The position numbers and the translations under genes are program-made. A DNA stretch of 43,504 nt from Fen-1273 sp035516035 (GTDB lineage: Bacteria > Bacteroidota > Ignavibacteria > UBA10030 > UBA6906). The stretch covers positions 1 to 43,504 of the forward strand of contig DATJAS010000129.1 of NCBI GenBank assembly GCA_035516035.1. The letters are read 5' to 3'. Of the stretch, positions 33,488-41,342 are shown piece by piece (the first letter of the stretch is position 1; every line of letters starts with the position of its first letter). The notes under the pieces were generated by a model, which was not told where the DNA came from, searched no databases, and saw nothing but the letters and a program-made list of their open reading frames with translations.

Positions 33488-34677
33488 AGACACCACTTGC
33501 ACAGACACGAAGAGGAACACGCACTATGGCCGGCATCGCGGGAATACTCCTCATGCTCCTTGTCGCGGCGCTCGTGATCCAGGACGCATCGGCACAGGGA
33601 TCATTCAACGGCCTCTCGATGGGCATCGGCAATCTGCCGCGGCTCTCGAAGGCAAAGACGCGGTCGATCAGCCCCGAGAACCTCACCGGGGAAAAGGGGA
33701 AAGGAGCCATGGCGACGGACGGCACGGGTGCGAAGGCCGCCCGTGATCTCGGGCGCGGGTGGAAGATCTCCCCTTCCGTCAAGATCAAGGCGGGAGACGT
33801 CTTCACGCTGGCCGACATCAGCGGCTCCGGGGCGATCCAGCACATCTGGATGACTCCCACGGGGCACTGGCGCCACCTGATCCTCCGCATGTACTGGGAC
33901 GGGGAGGAAACCCCGTCGGTGGAGGTACCTGCGGGTGATTTCTTCGCTTCCGGCTGGGGGGTGTACGGGCAGATATCCTCTCCCGCGGTGTGTGTGAACC
34001 CCCACAGCGGCCTCAACTGCTACTGGGAAATGCCCTTCCGCAAGGGGTGCAGGATCACGCTGGAGAATATCGCCGCCGAGGATGCCGTCGTCTATTTCCA
34101 GATTGACTACACGCTGACCGACGTGCCGAGTGACGCGGCCTATTTCCACGCGCAGTTCCGCAGGGTCAATCCGCTCCGCTACAAGGACGTCGTCACGATC
34201 CTGGACGGAGTCAAAGGGTGGGGACAGTACGTCGGAACATACCTCGCGTGGGGGGTGCACAACGACGGGTGGTGGGGGGAGGGAGAAATCAAGTTCTATA
34301 TCGACGGCGACGTCGATTACCCGACCATATGCGGGACGGGAACGGAAGACTATTTCTGCGGATCATACGACTTCGAGAACAGGGAGAAGACCGGCTACCA
34401 GCAGTTCACCACCCCCTACTCCGGGCTCGCGCTCGTGATCAGGCCCGACGGCTTCTACGAGTCCCAGCAGAGGTTCGGGCTCTACCGCTGGCACATCATG
34501 GATCCCGTCAGGTTCGAGAAGGACCTGCGCGTCACAATCCAGGCGCTTGGCTGGCAGTCCGGGGGACGGTATCTCCCCCTCCAGGACGACATTGCCTCGA
34601 CCGCGTTCTGGTACCAGACCGAGCCGCACGCGCCGTTCCCTCCGCTGCCGGGGAAGGATCAACTGGAGATACAGTAA
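33484..34677 (+). CDS. GH172 (DUF2961) family glycoside hydrolase, exported
   Basis: The 397-residue protein has the DUF2961 core: GAIQHIWMTPTGHWRHLILR, YWDGEETPSVEVPAGDFF, LNCYWEMPF and CGTGTEDYFCGSYDF, where E288 sits in the conserved catalytic motif. Known GH172 enzymes act on alpha-D-fructofuranosides and on D-arabinofuranose in mycobacterial-type arabinan. The signal peptide core is AGILLMLLVAALVIQDASAQ. ATG 33484 overlaps the binding-protein stop (ATGA); ATG 33526, with GAGGA about 9 nt upstream, is an alternative that gives a tighter signal peptide. It completes an isomerase-uptake-hydrolase module. Confidence 0.85.
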   Translation: MKTPLAQTRRGTRTMAGIAGILLMLLVAALVIQDASAQGSFNGLSMGIGNLPRLSKAKTRSISPENLTGEKGKGAMATDGTGAKAARDLGRGWKISPSVKIKAGDVFTLADISGSGAIQHIWMTPTGHWRHLILRMYWDGEETPSVEVPAGDFFASGWGVYGQISSPAVCVNPHSGLNCYWEMPFRKGCRITLENIAAEDAVVYFQIDYTLTDVPSDAAYFHAQFRRVNPLRYKDVVTILDGVKGWGQYVGTYLAWGVHNDGWWGEGEIKFYIDGDVDYPTICGTGTEDYFCGSYDFENREKTGYQQFTTPYSGLALVIRPDGFYESQQRFGLYRWHIMDPVRFEKDLRVTIQALGWQSGGRYLPLQDDIASTAFWYQTEPHAPFPPLPGKDQLEIQ

Positions 34678-34682
34678 GCGGG

Positions 34683-34738
34683 AGATTGCCACGCCTTAGA
34701 ACGGCGTGGTCCAAAGAACGGACTTCGCTCGCAATGAC
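34683..34738. repeat. Palindromic repeat unit between convergent genes
   Basis: GATTGCCACGCC...CGCTCGCAATGAC has a 7-bp perfect hairpin (CCACGCC / GGCGTGG, 7-nt loop). It fills the gap between the convergent GH172 and SDR genes, ending just before the SDR stop codon. No T tract is present, so any terminator role is only a guess. Confidence 0.85.
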
Positions 34739-34739
34739 A

Positions 34740-35486
34740 TTAGGGGTCTTCCGCAAGCGATTGGTAGTACGCGAGGATCCTCTCCTTTGACCCGCGGCGC
34801 GTGTACACGTCCGGCCGCCTCGTGGCGATGACTCCCGCAATCACCTCCGCGACCTCCGCGACAGGCTGAGCGTCGGGAAACGCCCGCGAGTCGTTGCCCC
34901 CGTGCCGCGCGTGAATGCCAAATTCCGTCGCGACGACCCCGGGCGAGACGAGCGAGAACTGGATCCCCGGGTGCGTCTGCTGGACCTCCGTGCGGAAGTT
35001 CGCCGTCAGCGCGTCGAGGAAATGCTTGGCCCCGCTGTACGCCGCGCGCATCACCACGTAGGGGTTGCGCCCGAGCATGGAGGAGACATTGATCACGTGT
35101 CCCGCGTTCCGCTCCTTGAAGTGGGGGAGCACCTCCTGCATCCCGTAGAGGGCAGATTTCACGTTCTGCAGCACCATCTGGTCCACGTCCTCGTCCGTCA
35201 GTGCCGACGGCGCCCGCGTGATCCCCTGCCCCGCGTTGTTGACCCAGACGTCGATCCGCCCGAAGCGCGCGATCGCCTCGTCCCTGAGCCGCCGCACGTC
35301 ATCCCTGCGCGTCACGTCGGCAGTGACCGCCAGCGCCGTGGTGCCGCACCGTGCCGCCACCGCGCGCAGCGGTTCACTCCTCCGCGCGGCAAGCACCACG
35401 GAGGCACCGCGCGACCCCAGCAATTCGGCGAGCGCGGCACCGATGCCGCTGCTCGCCCCTGTGATCACGACGACAGTATCGTTCAT
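34740..35486 (-). CDS. Short-chain dehydrogenase/reductase (SDR)
   Basis: The 248-residue classical SDR has TGASSGIG (9-16) for cofactor binding, NNAG (83-86), catalytic S135 or S136 (NVSSM) and YSGAK with Y150 and K154. The absence of an acidic residue at the end of beta-2 (VVLAARRSE) favours NADP. The substrate is unknown. AGGGGG just before the ATG supports the start. It follows the kinase-ATPase-TPR gene by 30 bp on the same strand and ends at the repeat shared with the convergent GH172 gene. Confidence 0.88.
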   Translation of the reverse strand: MNDTVVVITGASSGIGAALAELLGSRGASVVLAARRSEPLRAVAARCGTTALAVTADVTRRDDVRRLRDEAIARFGRIDVWVNNAGQGITRAPSALTDEDVDQMVLQNVKSALYGMQEVLPHFKERNAGHVINVSSMLGRNPYVVMRAAYSGAKHFLDALTANFRTEVQQTHPGIQFSLVSPGVVATEFGIHARHGGNDSRAFPDAQPVAEVAEVIAGVIATRRPDVYTRRGSKERILAYYQSLAEDP

Positions 35487-35516
35487 GGCATCCCCCTGTA
35501 AGAGGTCCCGGCCCTT

Positions 35517-38500
35517 TCACCCCGTGACGCCCGGGCGGGCCGACTGCGCCCAGGCAAGGAATCGATCCCGCGCACCGCCTTCCAGAAAGCCCTCGACAAT
35601 CTCACGCCTGTGCCGCGCGGCGGCGGCGAGCGCCGCACGGGCTTCTTCAACGTTGCCTTCCGACTCCAGGACCCCGGCATTGTCCGCTTCGATCTGCCAG
35701 AGGAAGATGCGGTGGCCGGAGGCTGAGCACCGGGCCGCCGCATCAGCGAGGAGTTCGCGGGCCTCCTCCCGCCTCCCGAGGCGGGCGAGGATCAGCCCGC
35801 GCTTCCAGAGGGCCTCGATGATCAGTTCGGTCGCTTTGAGCGAGCGGGCCAGATCGAGACCCCGCACGGATGTCGGGTCGGCGGCGTCCGTGTCCCCTGC
35901 GACGAGCTGCAGCTCCGCGAGCGTGATTGTCGCCCGCGTTTCATGCCAGGGATACCGGCCCGCGCCGGCCATGCGGAGGACCTCATCAAGGTGGCGCCGC
36001 GCCGCAGCGAGATCCCCCATGAGGAGGTAATCCGACCCGAGGTCGCGGAGGTTATCGCACTGGGAACCCCGGTTGGCGTGCTCACGAGCGAGGGCAAGCG
36101 AGCGGGAGTGGTACTCGAGCGCCGCGGGGAGGTTCCCGCTGTCCCTGTGGATGTCCCCCATGACGTTGAGGCCGCCCGGGATCGCGGTCGCGTCACCGAT
36201 GCTCTGCTTGATGTCGAGCGACGCACCGGCATGCGCGAGCGCCTCTTCGTACCGGGCCAGCCGGTGTGTGACGAGCGCAAGCGCGTTGAGCGTCCCTGCC
36301 AGGCCCCGCCTGTCCCCCTCGTAGTCCTGGAGTGACCGCGCTTCCCCGAGCCACTGGAGCGCGACCCGATACTCGCCGGTGTGCATGGCCGCGAGACCCA
36401 TTTCGGCGAGGTTCGCCGCCGCCAGGCGCGGCGCCGCGACCTCCTGCGCGATGCCGAGCGCCTCGCGGCAGAGATGGATCGTCCGGTCATATTCCCCCCG
36501 CGCGGTGTGCACCGACGCGGCAGCGTGGAGGCACTCCGCCTCCTCCCGCCGGTCCTTCCGGCGCCGGGCATTGCCCACCGCCCGTTCCGCCAGGACAAGC
36601 GCCTGTTCCGTTTCACCCAGGATTCTGAGGCAGGCGGCTGATTTCCTCACTCCCTCGATCTCCCGCGCGCCGAACCCCTGATCGCGCGCGAGCTTTTCCG
36701 CTTCGCCGTAACGTCCGAGCGCGTCGCGAGTTTTCCCGCGCGCCATGGCGACGTCACCGAGCCCCTCAATGAGCCCCAGCCGGATCGCTGCGGTCGTGCC
36801 GGGGTGGCTGGTGAGAATCTCATCCGCGCGCTCGTAATGCGCAGCCGCTTCATCAAACGCGCACAGATCGCGCGCGTGATCCCCGGCAAGGACCAGGTAC
36901 TCGAGTGAGCGCGCCTCCTGGGAGGATTCAATGAGGTGGTGCGCAATCCTGGAGGCCGAAGAGGCCTCTCCCCCGCTCCCGGCGATGAGCCTCCCGGCGA
37001 TCAGCCTGTGGTATTCACCCCGGAGCTCGGGGAGCATCCCCGCGTAGAGCACCTGGCGAATCAGCGGATGGTCAAACCGGTATTTCCCCGCGTCGAAATG
37101 TATGAGGGCATGACCCTGCTCGATCCCCTGGAGCCTGCGCAGAACGGGGAGGCGCTCGGCCTGCAGGCACGCGGCGACGGTCGCCGAGTCAAAGAGGTCG
37201 CCGTCGCACGATGCGGCCTCCAGCAGCTCCCGGTCCGCGGCAGCAAGCCCCCTGAGGCGCTGTGTGATGACGTCACGGACCCGATCCGGGATCGCAAACT
37301 CCCCCCCGGCCACAAGGCGCCACCGCCCGCCCGCGCGGTCGAGCGAACCGCTCGCGCGCATCAGTGAGACCAGCTCGCTGATGAAGAGCGGGTTCCCTTC
37401 GGTGGCGGTGAAGACCTTCCGCTCAAGCGCCGGGTCGATCTCTCCGGCTGCGAGAAGCCGTCGCATCAGCACCGCGCTTGCCGATTCCGGCAGCCGTGCA
37501 AGCTCGATTTCCCCTGCGGTCCCGTCGAGCCGGAGCTGTCGCACGACGTCGCGCAGGTGATCCGTCTCCAGGGCCTTCTCCCCCGGGAGTGGTTCATGAC
37601 GGTAGGCCCCCACCAGGAGCACGGCATCCCGGGCCGCATTCCGCGCGAGAAACGCGAACAGGGCGACAGTCTCACGGTCTGCCCACTGGAGGTCGTCGAT
37701 GACGAGGGCGACGGGCAGCACCTCTGCGAGCGCGCGGAGAAGCGTGTAGACGGCATCCCAGAGCTGCTCTTTCCCCTGCAACGACACGGGCTCCGCGGAG
37801 AGCCTGAGGAATGCCCTGATCGATGAAAGTCGCCCGGAAATGTCCGTTCCCGCAGCGCCGGCGTCGCGCGCCAGGTCGTCCAGGAGCCGGCCGCCGTCTG
37901 AAGCAAAGAGATGCCGGAACGACTCTGCCAGCGGATGATAGGGAAGGTCGCGCTCCTGGAAGAGGCAGCGTCCCATCAGGGGGAGGAAGCCCCTTTCCCG
38001 CGCCTCGTGCAGGACCTCGAGGAGAAGCTTCGTTTTGCCGATGCCCGATTCCCCCGTCACAAGCACCGTCCGCCCCTTGCCGGCCGCAGACTCCTCCAGG
38101 TGTTCCCGGAATCGGGAGATCTCCGCATCTCTGCCCGTCAGGGGACCGCGGCCGGCATCAAGCGTCTGTTCCTGCCGCAGGCGCGCGAGAACGGGTCCGG
38201 CGAGGCTCCGCGCCCCCGGCTTCGCCCGGCCGATGTCGGCGAGGATCTCGTCGCAGCTCTGGTACCTCTCATCGGGCCGTTTGCGGAGGCAGCGCGTGAC
38301 GAGCGCGCTCAGGGCGGGAGACGCATCGGGCCGGAGCCCGGTGAGCGCGGGAGGGTCGGCGTTCACCACGGCATAGTGGACCGCGTCTTCGTACTCGCCG
38401 TCAAAGGCGGGGGCACCTGCAAGAAGCTCGTAGAGCACGGCGCCCAGCGAAAAGATGTCGCTTCGCTGGTCGACGGGGCGGCCCTCGATCTGCTCGGGCG

Positions 38501-39044
38501 ACATGTAGCGAAGCGTTCCCGTGATCCCGGTGTCGCCGCCCGGCGAACCTTCCAGCCGCGTGCGCGCAATTCCGAAATCCATGATCTTCACGCGCCCGTC
38601 CCGGGTGAGCATCAGGTTGTCGGGCTTGATATCGCGATGGACGATGCCGCACGCGTGCGCGGCGCGAAGTCCCTCCGCGACCTGCCGCGCGAGATCTTCG
38701 ACGGTCGCCGCGGGCGCGCCGCCTGCCCTCATGAGCGAGCGGAGCGTGGTTCCCTCGATGAACTCCGTGACGATGAACGTGGAGCCCCGCTCCTCGCCAA
38801 CCTCGTACACGGTGATGACATTGGGATGGTTGAGCGCGGAAGCCGCCCGGGCTTCCCTCAGGACGCGCTCCGAGCCTTCATGCGTCCCCGCCGCGTCCTC
38901 CGTCAGCAGCTTGAGGGCAACGGGGCGGTTGAGAATGAGGTCGCGCGCCCTGTACACCACCCCCATCGCACCCTCGCCCAGTTTCTCCTCGACGCTGTAG
39001 TGAGAGAGTGTCGTGCCGACTATGTCCGGTGCGTTCCCGTTCAA
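35517..39044 (-). CDS. Ser/Thr protein kinase fused to AAA-type ATPase and TPR domain
   Basis: The cytoplasmic protein has 1175 residues and no membrane segment. Residues ~16-270 form a Hanks-type kinase: GEGAMGVVYRARD, K45 in VALKLL, HRDIKPDN (136-143), DFG (156-158) and SPEQ (182-185), all complete and probably active. Residues ~300-560 are an AAA_16/MalT-like ATPase with Walker A GESGIGKT (331-338) and Walker B LVIDDLQWAD (447-456). From about 640 to 1150 helical TPR repeats continue. The design matches signal-integrating kinase-STAND proteins. The only in-frame start covering the kinase N-lobe is TTG at 39044; a nearby ATG is out of frame. It lies 24 bp after the KDPG aldolase gene. Confidence 0.9.
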   Translation of the reverse strand: MNGNAPDIVGTTLSHYSVEEKLGEGAMGVVYRARDLILNRPVALKLLTEDAAGTHEGSERVLREARAASALNHPNVITVYEVGEERGSTFIVTEFIEGTTLRSLMRAGGAPAATVEDLARQVAEGLRAAHACGIVHRDIKPDNLMLTRDGRVKIMDFGIARTRLEGSPGGDTGITGTLRYMSPEQIEGRPVDQRSDIFSLGAVLYELLAGAPAFDGEYEDAVHYAVVNADPPALTGLRPDASPALSALVTRCLRKRPDERYQSCDEILADIGRAKPGARSLAGPVLARLRQEQTLDAGRGPLTGRDAEISRFREHLEESAAGKGRTVLVTGESGIGKTKLLLEVLHEARERGFLPLMGRCLFQERDLPYHPLAESFRHLFASDGGRLLDDLARDAGAAGTDISGRLSSIRAFLRLSAEPVSLQGKEQLWDAVYTLLRALAEVLPVALVIDDLQWADRETVALFAFLARNAARDAVLLVGAYRHEPLPGEKALETDHLRDVVRQLRLDGTAGEIELARLPESASAVLMRRLLAAGEIDPALERKVFTATEGNPLFISELVSLMRASGSLDRAGGRWRLVAGGEFAIPDRVRDVITQRLRGLAAADRELLEAASCDGDLFDSATVAACLQAERLPVLRRLQGIEQGHALIHFDAGKYRFDHPLIRQVLYAGMLPELRGEYHRLIAGRLIAGSGGEASSASRIAHHLIESSQEARSLEYLVLAGDHARDLCAFDEAAAHYERADEILTSHPGTTAAIRLGLIEGLGDVAMARGKTRDALGRYGEAEKLARDQGFGAREIEGVRKSAACLRILGETEQALVLAERAVGNARRRKDRREEAECLHAAASVHTARGEYDRTIHLCREALGIAQEVAAPRLAAANLAEMGLAAMHTGEYRVALQWLGEARSLQDYEGDRRGLAGTLNALALVTHRLARYEEALAHAGASLDIKQSIGDATAIPGGLNVMGDIHRDSGNLPAALEYHSRSLALAREHANRGSQCDNLRDLGSDYLLMGDLAAARRHLDEVLRMAGAGRYPWHETRATITLAELQLVAGDTDAADPTSVRGLDLARSLKATELIIEALWKRGLILARLGRREEARELLADAAARCSASGHRIFLWQIEADNAGVLESEGNVEEARAALAAAARHRREIVEGFLEGGARDRFLAWAQSARPGVTG

Positions 39045-39068
39045 TGCCGGAAATCCATGAGGGTGCTG

Positions 39069-39713
39069 TCAGCCCCGCGCGTCTTTGAAGTTCCGCACCA
39101 TGCGCGCGGCCCGCTCGGTCAGGACCTCGTAGCGCCCCTCCTCGATCGCCTTTTTATCGAGGAGATCCCCGCCGATCCCGACCGCCACGGCACCCGCCTT
39201 CACCCATTCCCCAACGTTGTCGATCGTCACGCCTCCTGTCGGCATCAGCCGGATGTGGGGGAAGGGCCCGGCGATATCCTTGAAGTACTTCGGCCCGAGC
39301 GAGGTGGCGGGGAACACCTTGACGATGTCGGCGCCCCCTTCCCACGCGGAGAGGATCTCGGTGGGGGTGTAGCACCCGGGCACGGACACGACGCCCGCAG
39401 CCCTGGTGACGCTGACGACATCCGGGCGGAAGACCGGGCTGACGACGAACTTCGCCCCCGCGGAGATCACGTCGATGGCGGTTCCCTTGTCGGTCACCGT
39501 CCCCGCGCCGATGATGACATCCGGCGGAAGCGTCTTGACCATGCCGGCGATGATCTCAACAGCGCCGGGCACCGTCATCGTAATTTCAATGCACTGTACG
39601 CCCCCCGCGCGGATCGCCATGACGACCCTGGAAAGGCGCTCCGCATCCTTCATGCGTATCACCGCCACGACGCCGCTTGAAAGCATGGCGTCGAGCGTCT
39701 CAGTTTTCACCAT
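39069..39713 (-). CDS. eda: KDPG/KHG aldolase (2-dehydro-3-deoxy-phosphogluconate aldolase)
   Basis: The 214-residue class I aldolase has E43 (CIEITMT), Schiff-base K132 in ADIVKVFPAT and PTGGV (158-162), all as in Eda. It splits KDPG into pyruvate and glyceraldehyde-3-phosphate, or handles 4-hydroxy-2-oxoglutarate. I start it at ATG 39713, with AGGAG about 9-11 nt upstream; the open frame reaches 39782 but the extra residues are not conserved. It is the only central sugar-acid enzyme in the window and gives a possible exit for uronate or inositol-derived intermediates. It lies between a putative barrel protein and the large kinase on one strand. Confidence 0.9.
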   Translation of the reverse strand: MVKTETLDAMLSSGVVAVIRMKDAERLSRVVMAIRAGGVQCIEITMTVPGAVEIIAGMVKTLPPDVIIGAGTVTDKGTAIDVISAGAKFVVSPVFRPDVVSVTRAAGVVSVPGCYTPTEILSAWEGGADIVKVFPATSLGPKYFKDIAGPFPHIRLMPTGGVTIDNVGEWVKAGAVAVGIGGDLLDKKAIEEGRYEVLTERAARMVRNFKDARG

Positions 39714-39778
39714 GGGCACTCGCTCCTGGAATGACTGCGCAATATACGGAAAAACAGGTTCGGGAGAAAAGAGACCTT

Positions 39779-41155
39779 TCACTCGAACGTCATCGTCACC
39801 GTCAGCATAGCGCTCACGAACGGCGCGGTGCTGCTCGGATCCTTCGTGAGAAGGAACTTCCCGGACCCGAGCACATCGGCCGGGACGACGTAGTCGAGTT
39901 CCGGTTCGACGCTCAACTGGCCCGCGGTGAGCCGTGCGGGGAGCGAGAACTCGTACGCCATGATCCCGAAGATCGACGAGGGCTTCACCGTGCGGACGAC
40001 GACCACCTTCTTCTTCGCGCGCTGGAGGCGTCGCTCCAGGAGGCGCTCGTCCTGGTCTCCCCAGGTGGCGCCCAGGGCGGGACTCAGGACGAGCGTGCCC
40101 CCGAGCGTCCTGCCGGGCAGGAGGAAATCGCGCGAGACATCCAGTGTTGCCGTGAATTCCGCCGCGCCGCTCCCCCCGCCGAAGTCGTACGAGAGGTCCG
40201 CGAGCAGCGTCACGGCCTCCGCGTCGAGCGTGAACATTCCTCCCAGCGACTGGTTTGTGACCGCCTGCGGCTTCGCGCTGCTGTCGGAGTACCAGTAGTG
40301 CGTGTACGAGAGCGAACCGTCGAGACGGGACGAGAGATCGAACTCATAGCCCGCCGTCAGGTCCCCGTCGTCGGGACCCGGCGTCGGGTGGCTCGTCCAG
40401 GCGATGGATCCCCCGGCGAAGAGGCCGCTCCGGTGGTGGTACGTCGCCGTGGGACCGTACGACGATTCCGTGATGCCGTCGTCCCTCCCCCTGTAGCTGG
40501 CGTGCGCCTGGTAGGCCGCGCCGACTTCGAGCCGCGACTTCTCCGGTTGGTTCTCCCCGGCAACCGATTCCTTCAACAGCTCGACCTGGGAGAGCACCGA
40601 GTCCGAGAATGTGCTCGCGGAGTCGTCCAGTGCATCCTCCCACGCCTCCACGAGCGTCGCCATCGAGTCGCCGTTCACCTGTGCGATGCTGTCGGAGGCC
40701 GCGGCAAACGTCCGCCGCGCGAGGTCAAATTGCGGCTGGGACGAGCACCCGCCGCAGACCGTGCTCCGTCCGAGGAGGATTGACAGGTCCCGGTCGAACG
40801 ACCCGAGGAGGTCGCGGAGCGCACCCCGCACAGGGTATCCCATGACGCCCAGCGTCGTGCGCATCCCCAGTTCCGTGAAGCGGATCCTGCTGCGCGCCTC
40901 GCTGTCGAGAGAATCCCCGGCCGCGCGGATGAGCGAATCGACGTACGACTGGAACGTCCGCAGTGCGCCGGCGGTGGAGGCGGACCCCTGCCTGACGAGC
41001 GTATCGGCGTACGCATGCTGCGCCGCGACAAGCGTGTCCGCCCTTGCGCGCAGCGCCGCGCCGAACGCGTCCCGGCGCGCATCGACCTGGCGTGCGGATG
41101 CCGCGAGCGGGATGGCGGCGATGACCGTGAGGACGAGCGTGCGTCTGGAGAACAT
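39779..41155 (-). CDS. Putative outer-membrane beta-barrel protein with helical N-terminal region and CGGC motif
   Basis: The 458-residue protein is unrecognised. It has a signal peptide (MFSRRTLVLTVIAAIPLAASA) and an Ala/Asp/Ser-rich helical segment to about residue 190. A CGGC motif sits at 134-137 and may form a disulfide or bind metal. From about residue 205, alternating strands rich in Tyr, Ser and Gly (AYQAHASYRGRDDG, YHHRSGLFAGGSIAWTS, GSLSYTHYWY) end in LTVTMTFE, a barrel-like terminal strand. An RRLQRAKKKVVVV stretch near residue 390 is unusually basic for a barrel loop. It is the first gene of a minus-strand run with eda, the kinase and SDR, though 65 bp separate it from eda. Confidence 0.6.
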   Translation of the reverse strand: MFSRRTLVLTVIAAIPLAASARQVDARRDAFGAALRARADTLVAAQHAYADTLVRQGSASTAGALRTFQSYVDSLIRAAGDSLDSEARSRIRFTELGMRTTLGVMGYPVRGALRDLLGSFDRDLSILLGRSTVCGGCSSQPQFDLARRTFAAASDSIAQVNGDSMATLVEAWEDALDDSASTFSDSVLSQVELLKESVAGENQPEKSRLEVGAAYQAHASYRGRDDGITESSYGPTATYHHRSGLFAGGSIAWTSHPTPGPDDGDLTAGYEFDLSSRLDGSLSYTHYWYSDSSAKPQAVTNQSLGGMFTLDAEAVTLLADLSYDFGGGSGAAEFTATLDVSRDFLLPGRTLGGTLVLSPALGATWGDQDERLLERRLQRAKKKVVVVRTVKPSSIFGIMAYEFSLPARLTAGQLSVEPELDYVVPADVLGSGKFLLTKDPSSTAPFVSAMLTVTMTFE

Positions 41156-41257
41156 GGCCGGGATACCTGGATGTGGAGGAGTGTCGTCGTCCCCTGCGGG
41201 GAATGCTCAATATAGACAATTGGGGGGATTTTTGGAGATTCTTGAGGGAATTTGCTA

Positions 41258-41331
41258 GATTGCTTCGCAGAGAGCGCTCGCAATGACCGGTCAACGTTCG
41301 CACCCGTCATTGCGAGCGCAGCGAAGCAATC
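41258..41331. repeat. Inverted pair of palindromic repeat units upstream of the histidine kinase
   Basis: The forward unit (41258-41287, GATTGCTTCGC...GCGCTCGCAATGAC) and a reverse unit (41306-41331, GTCATTGCGAGCGC...GAAGCAATC) are near-perfect complements of each other, separated by 18 bp. Together they can form one stem of about 25 bp. The second ends 11 bp before the kinase ATG, in the place of a ribosome-binding site. Confidence 0.9.
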
Positions 41332-41342
41332 CCCCCGGCCCC

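Noticed and set aside
41283..41342. 20-residue N-terminal extension of the histidine kinase
   Set aside because: It is translated repeat and precedes the start of the PAS domain; kept only as an unlikely alternative start.
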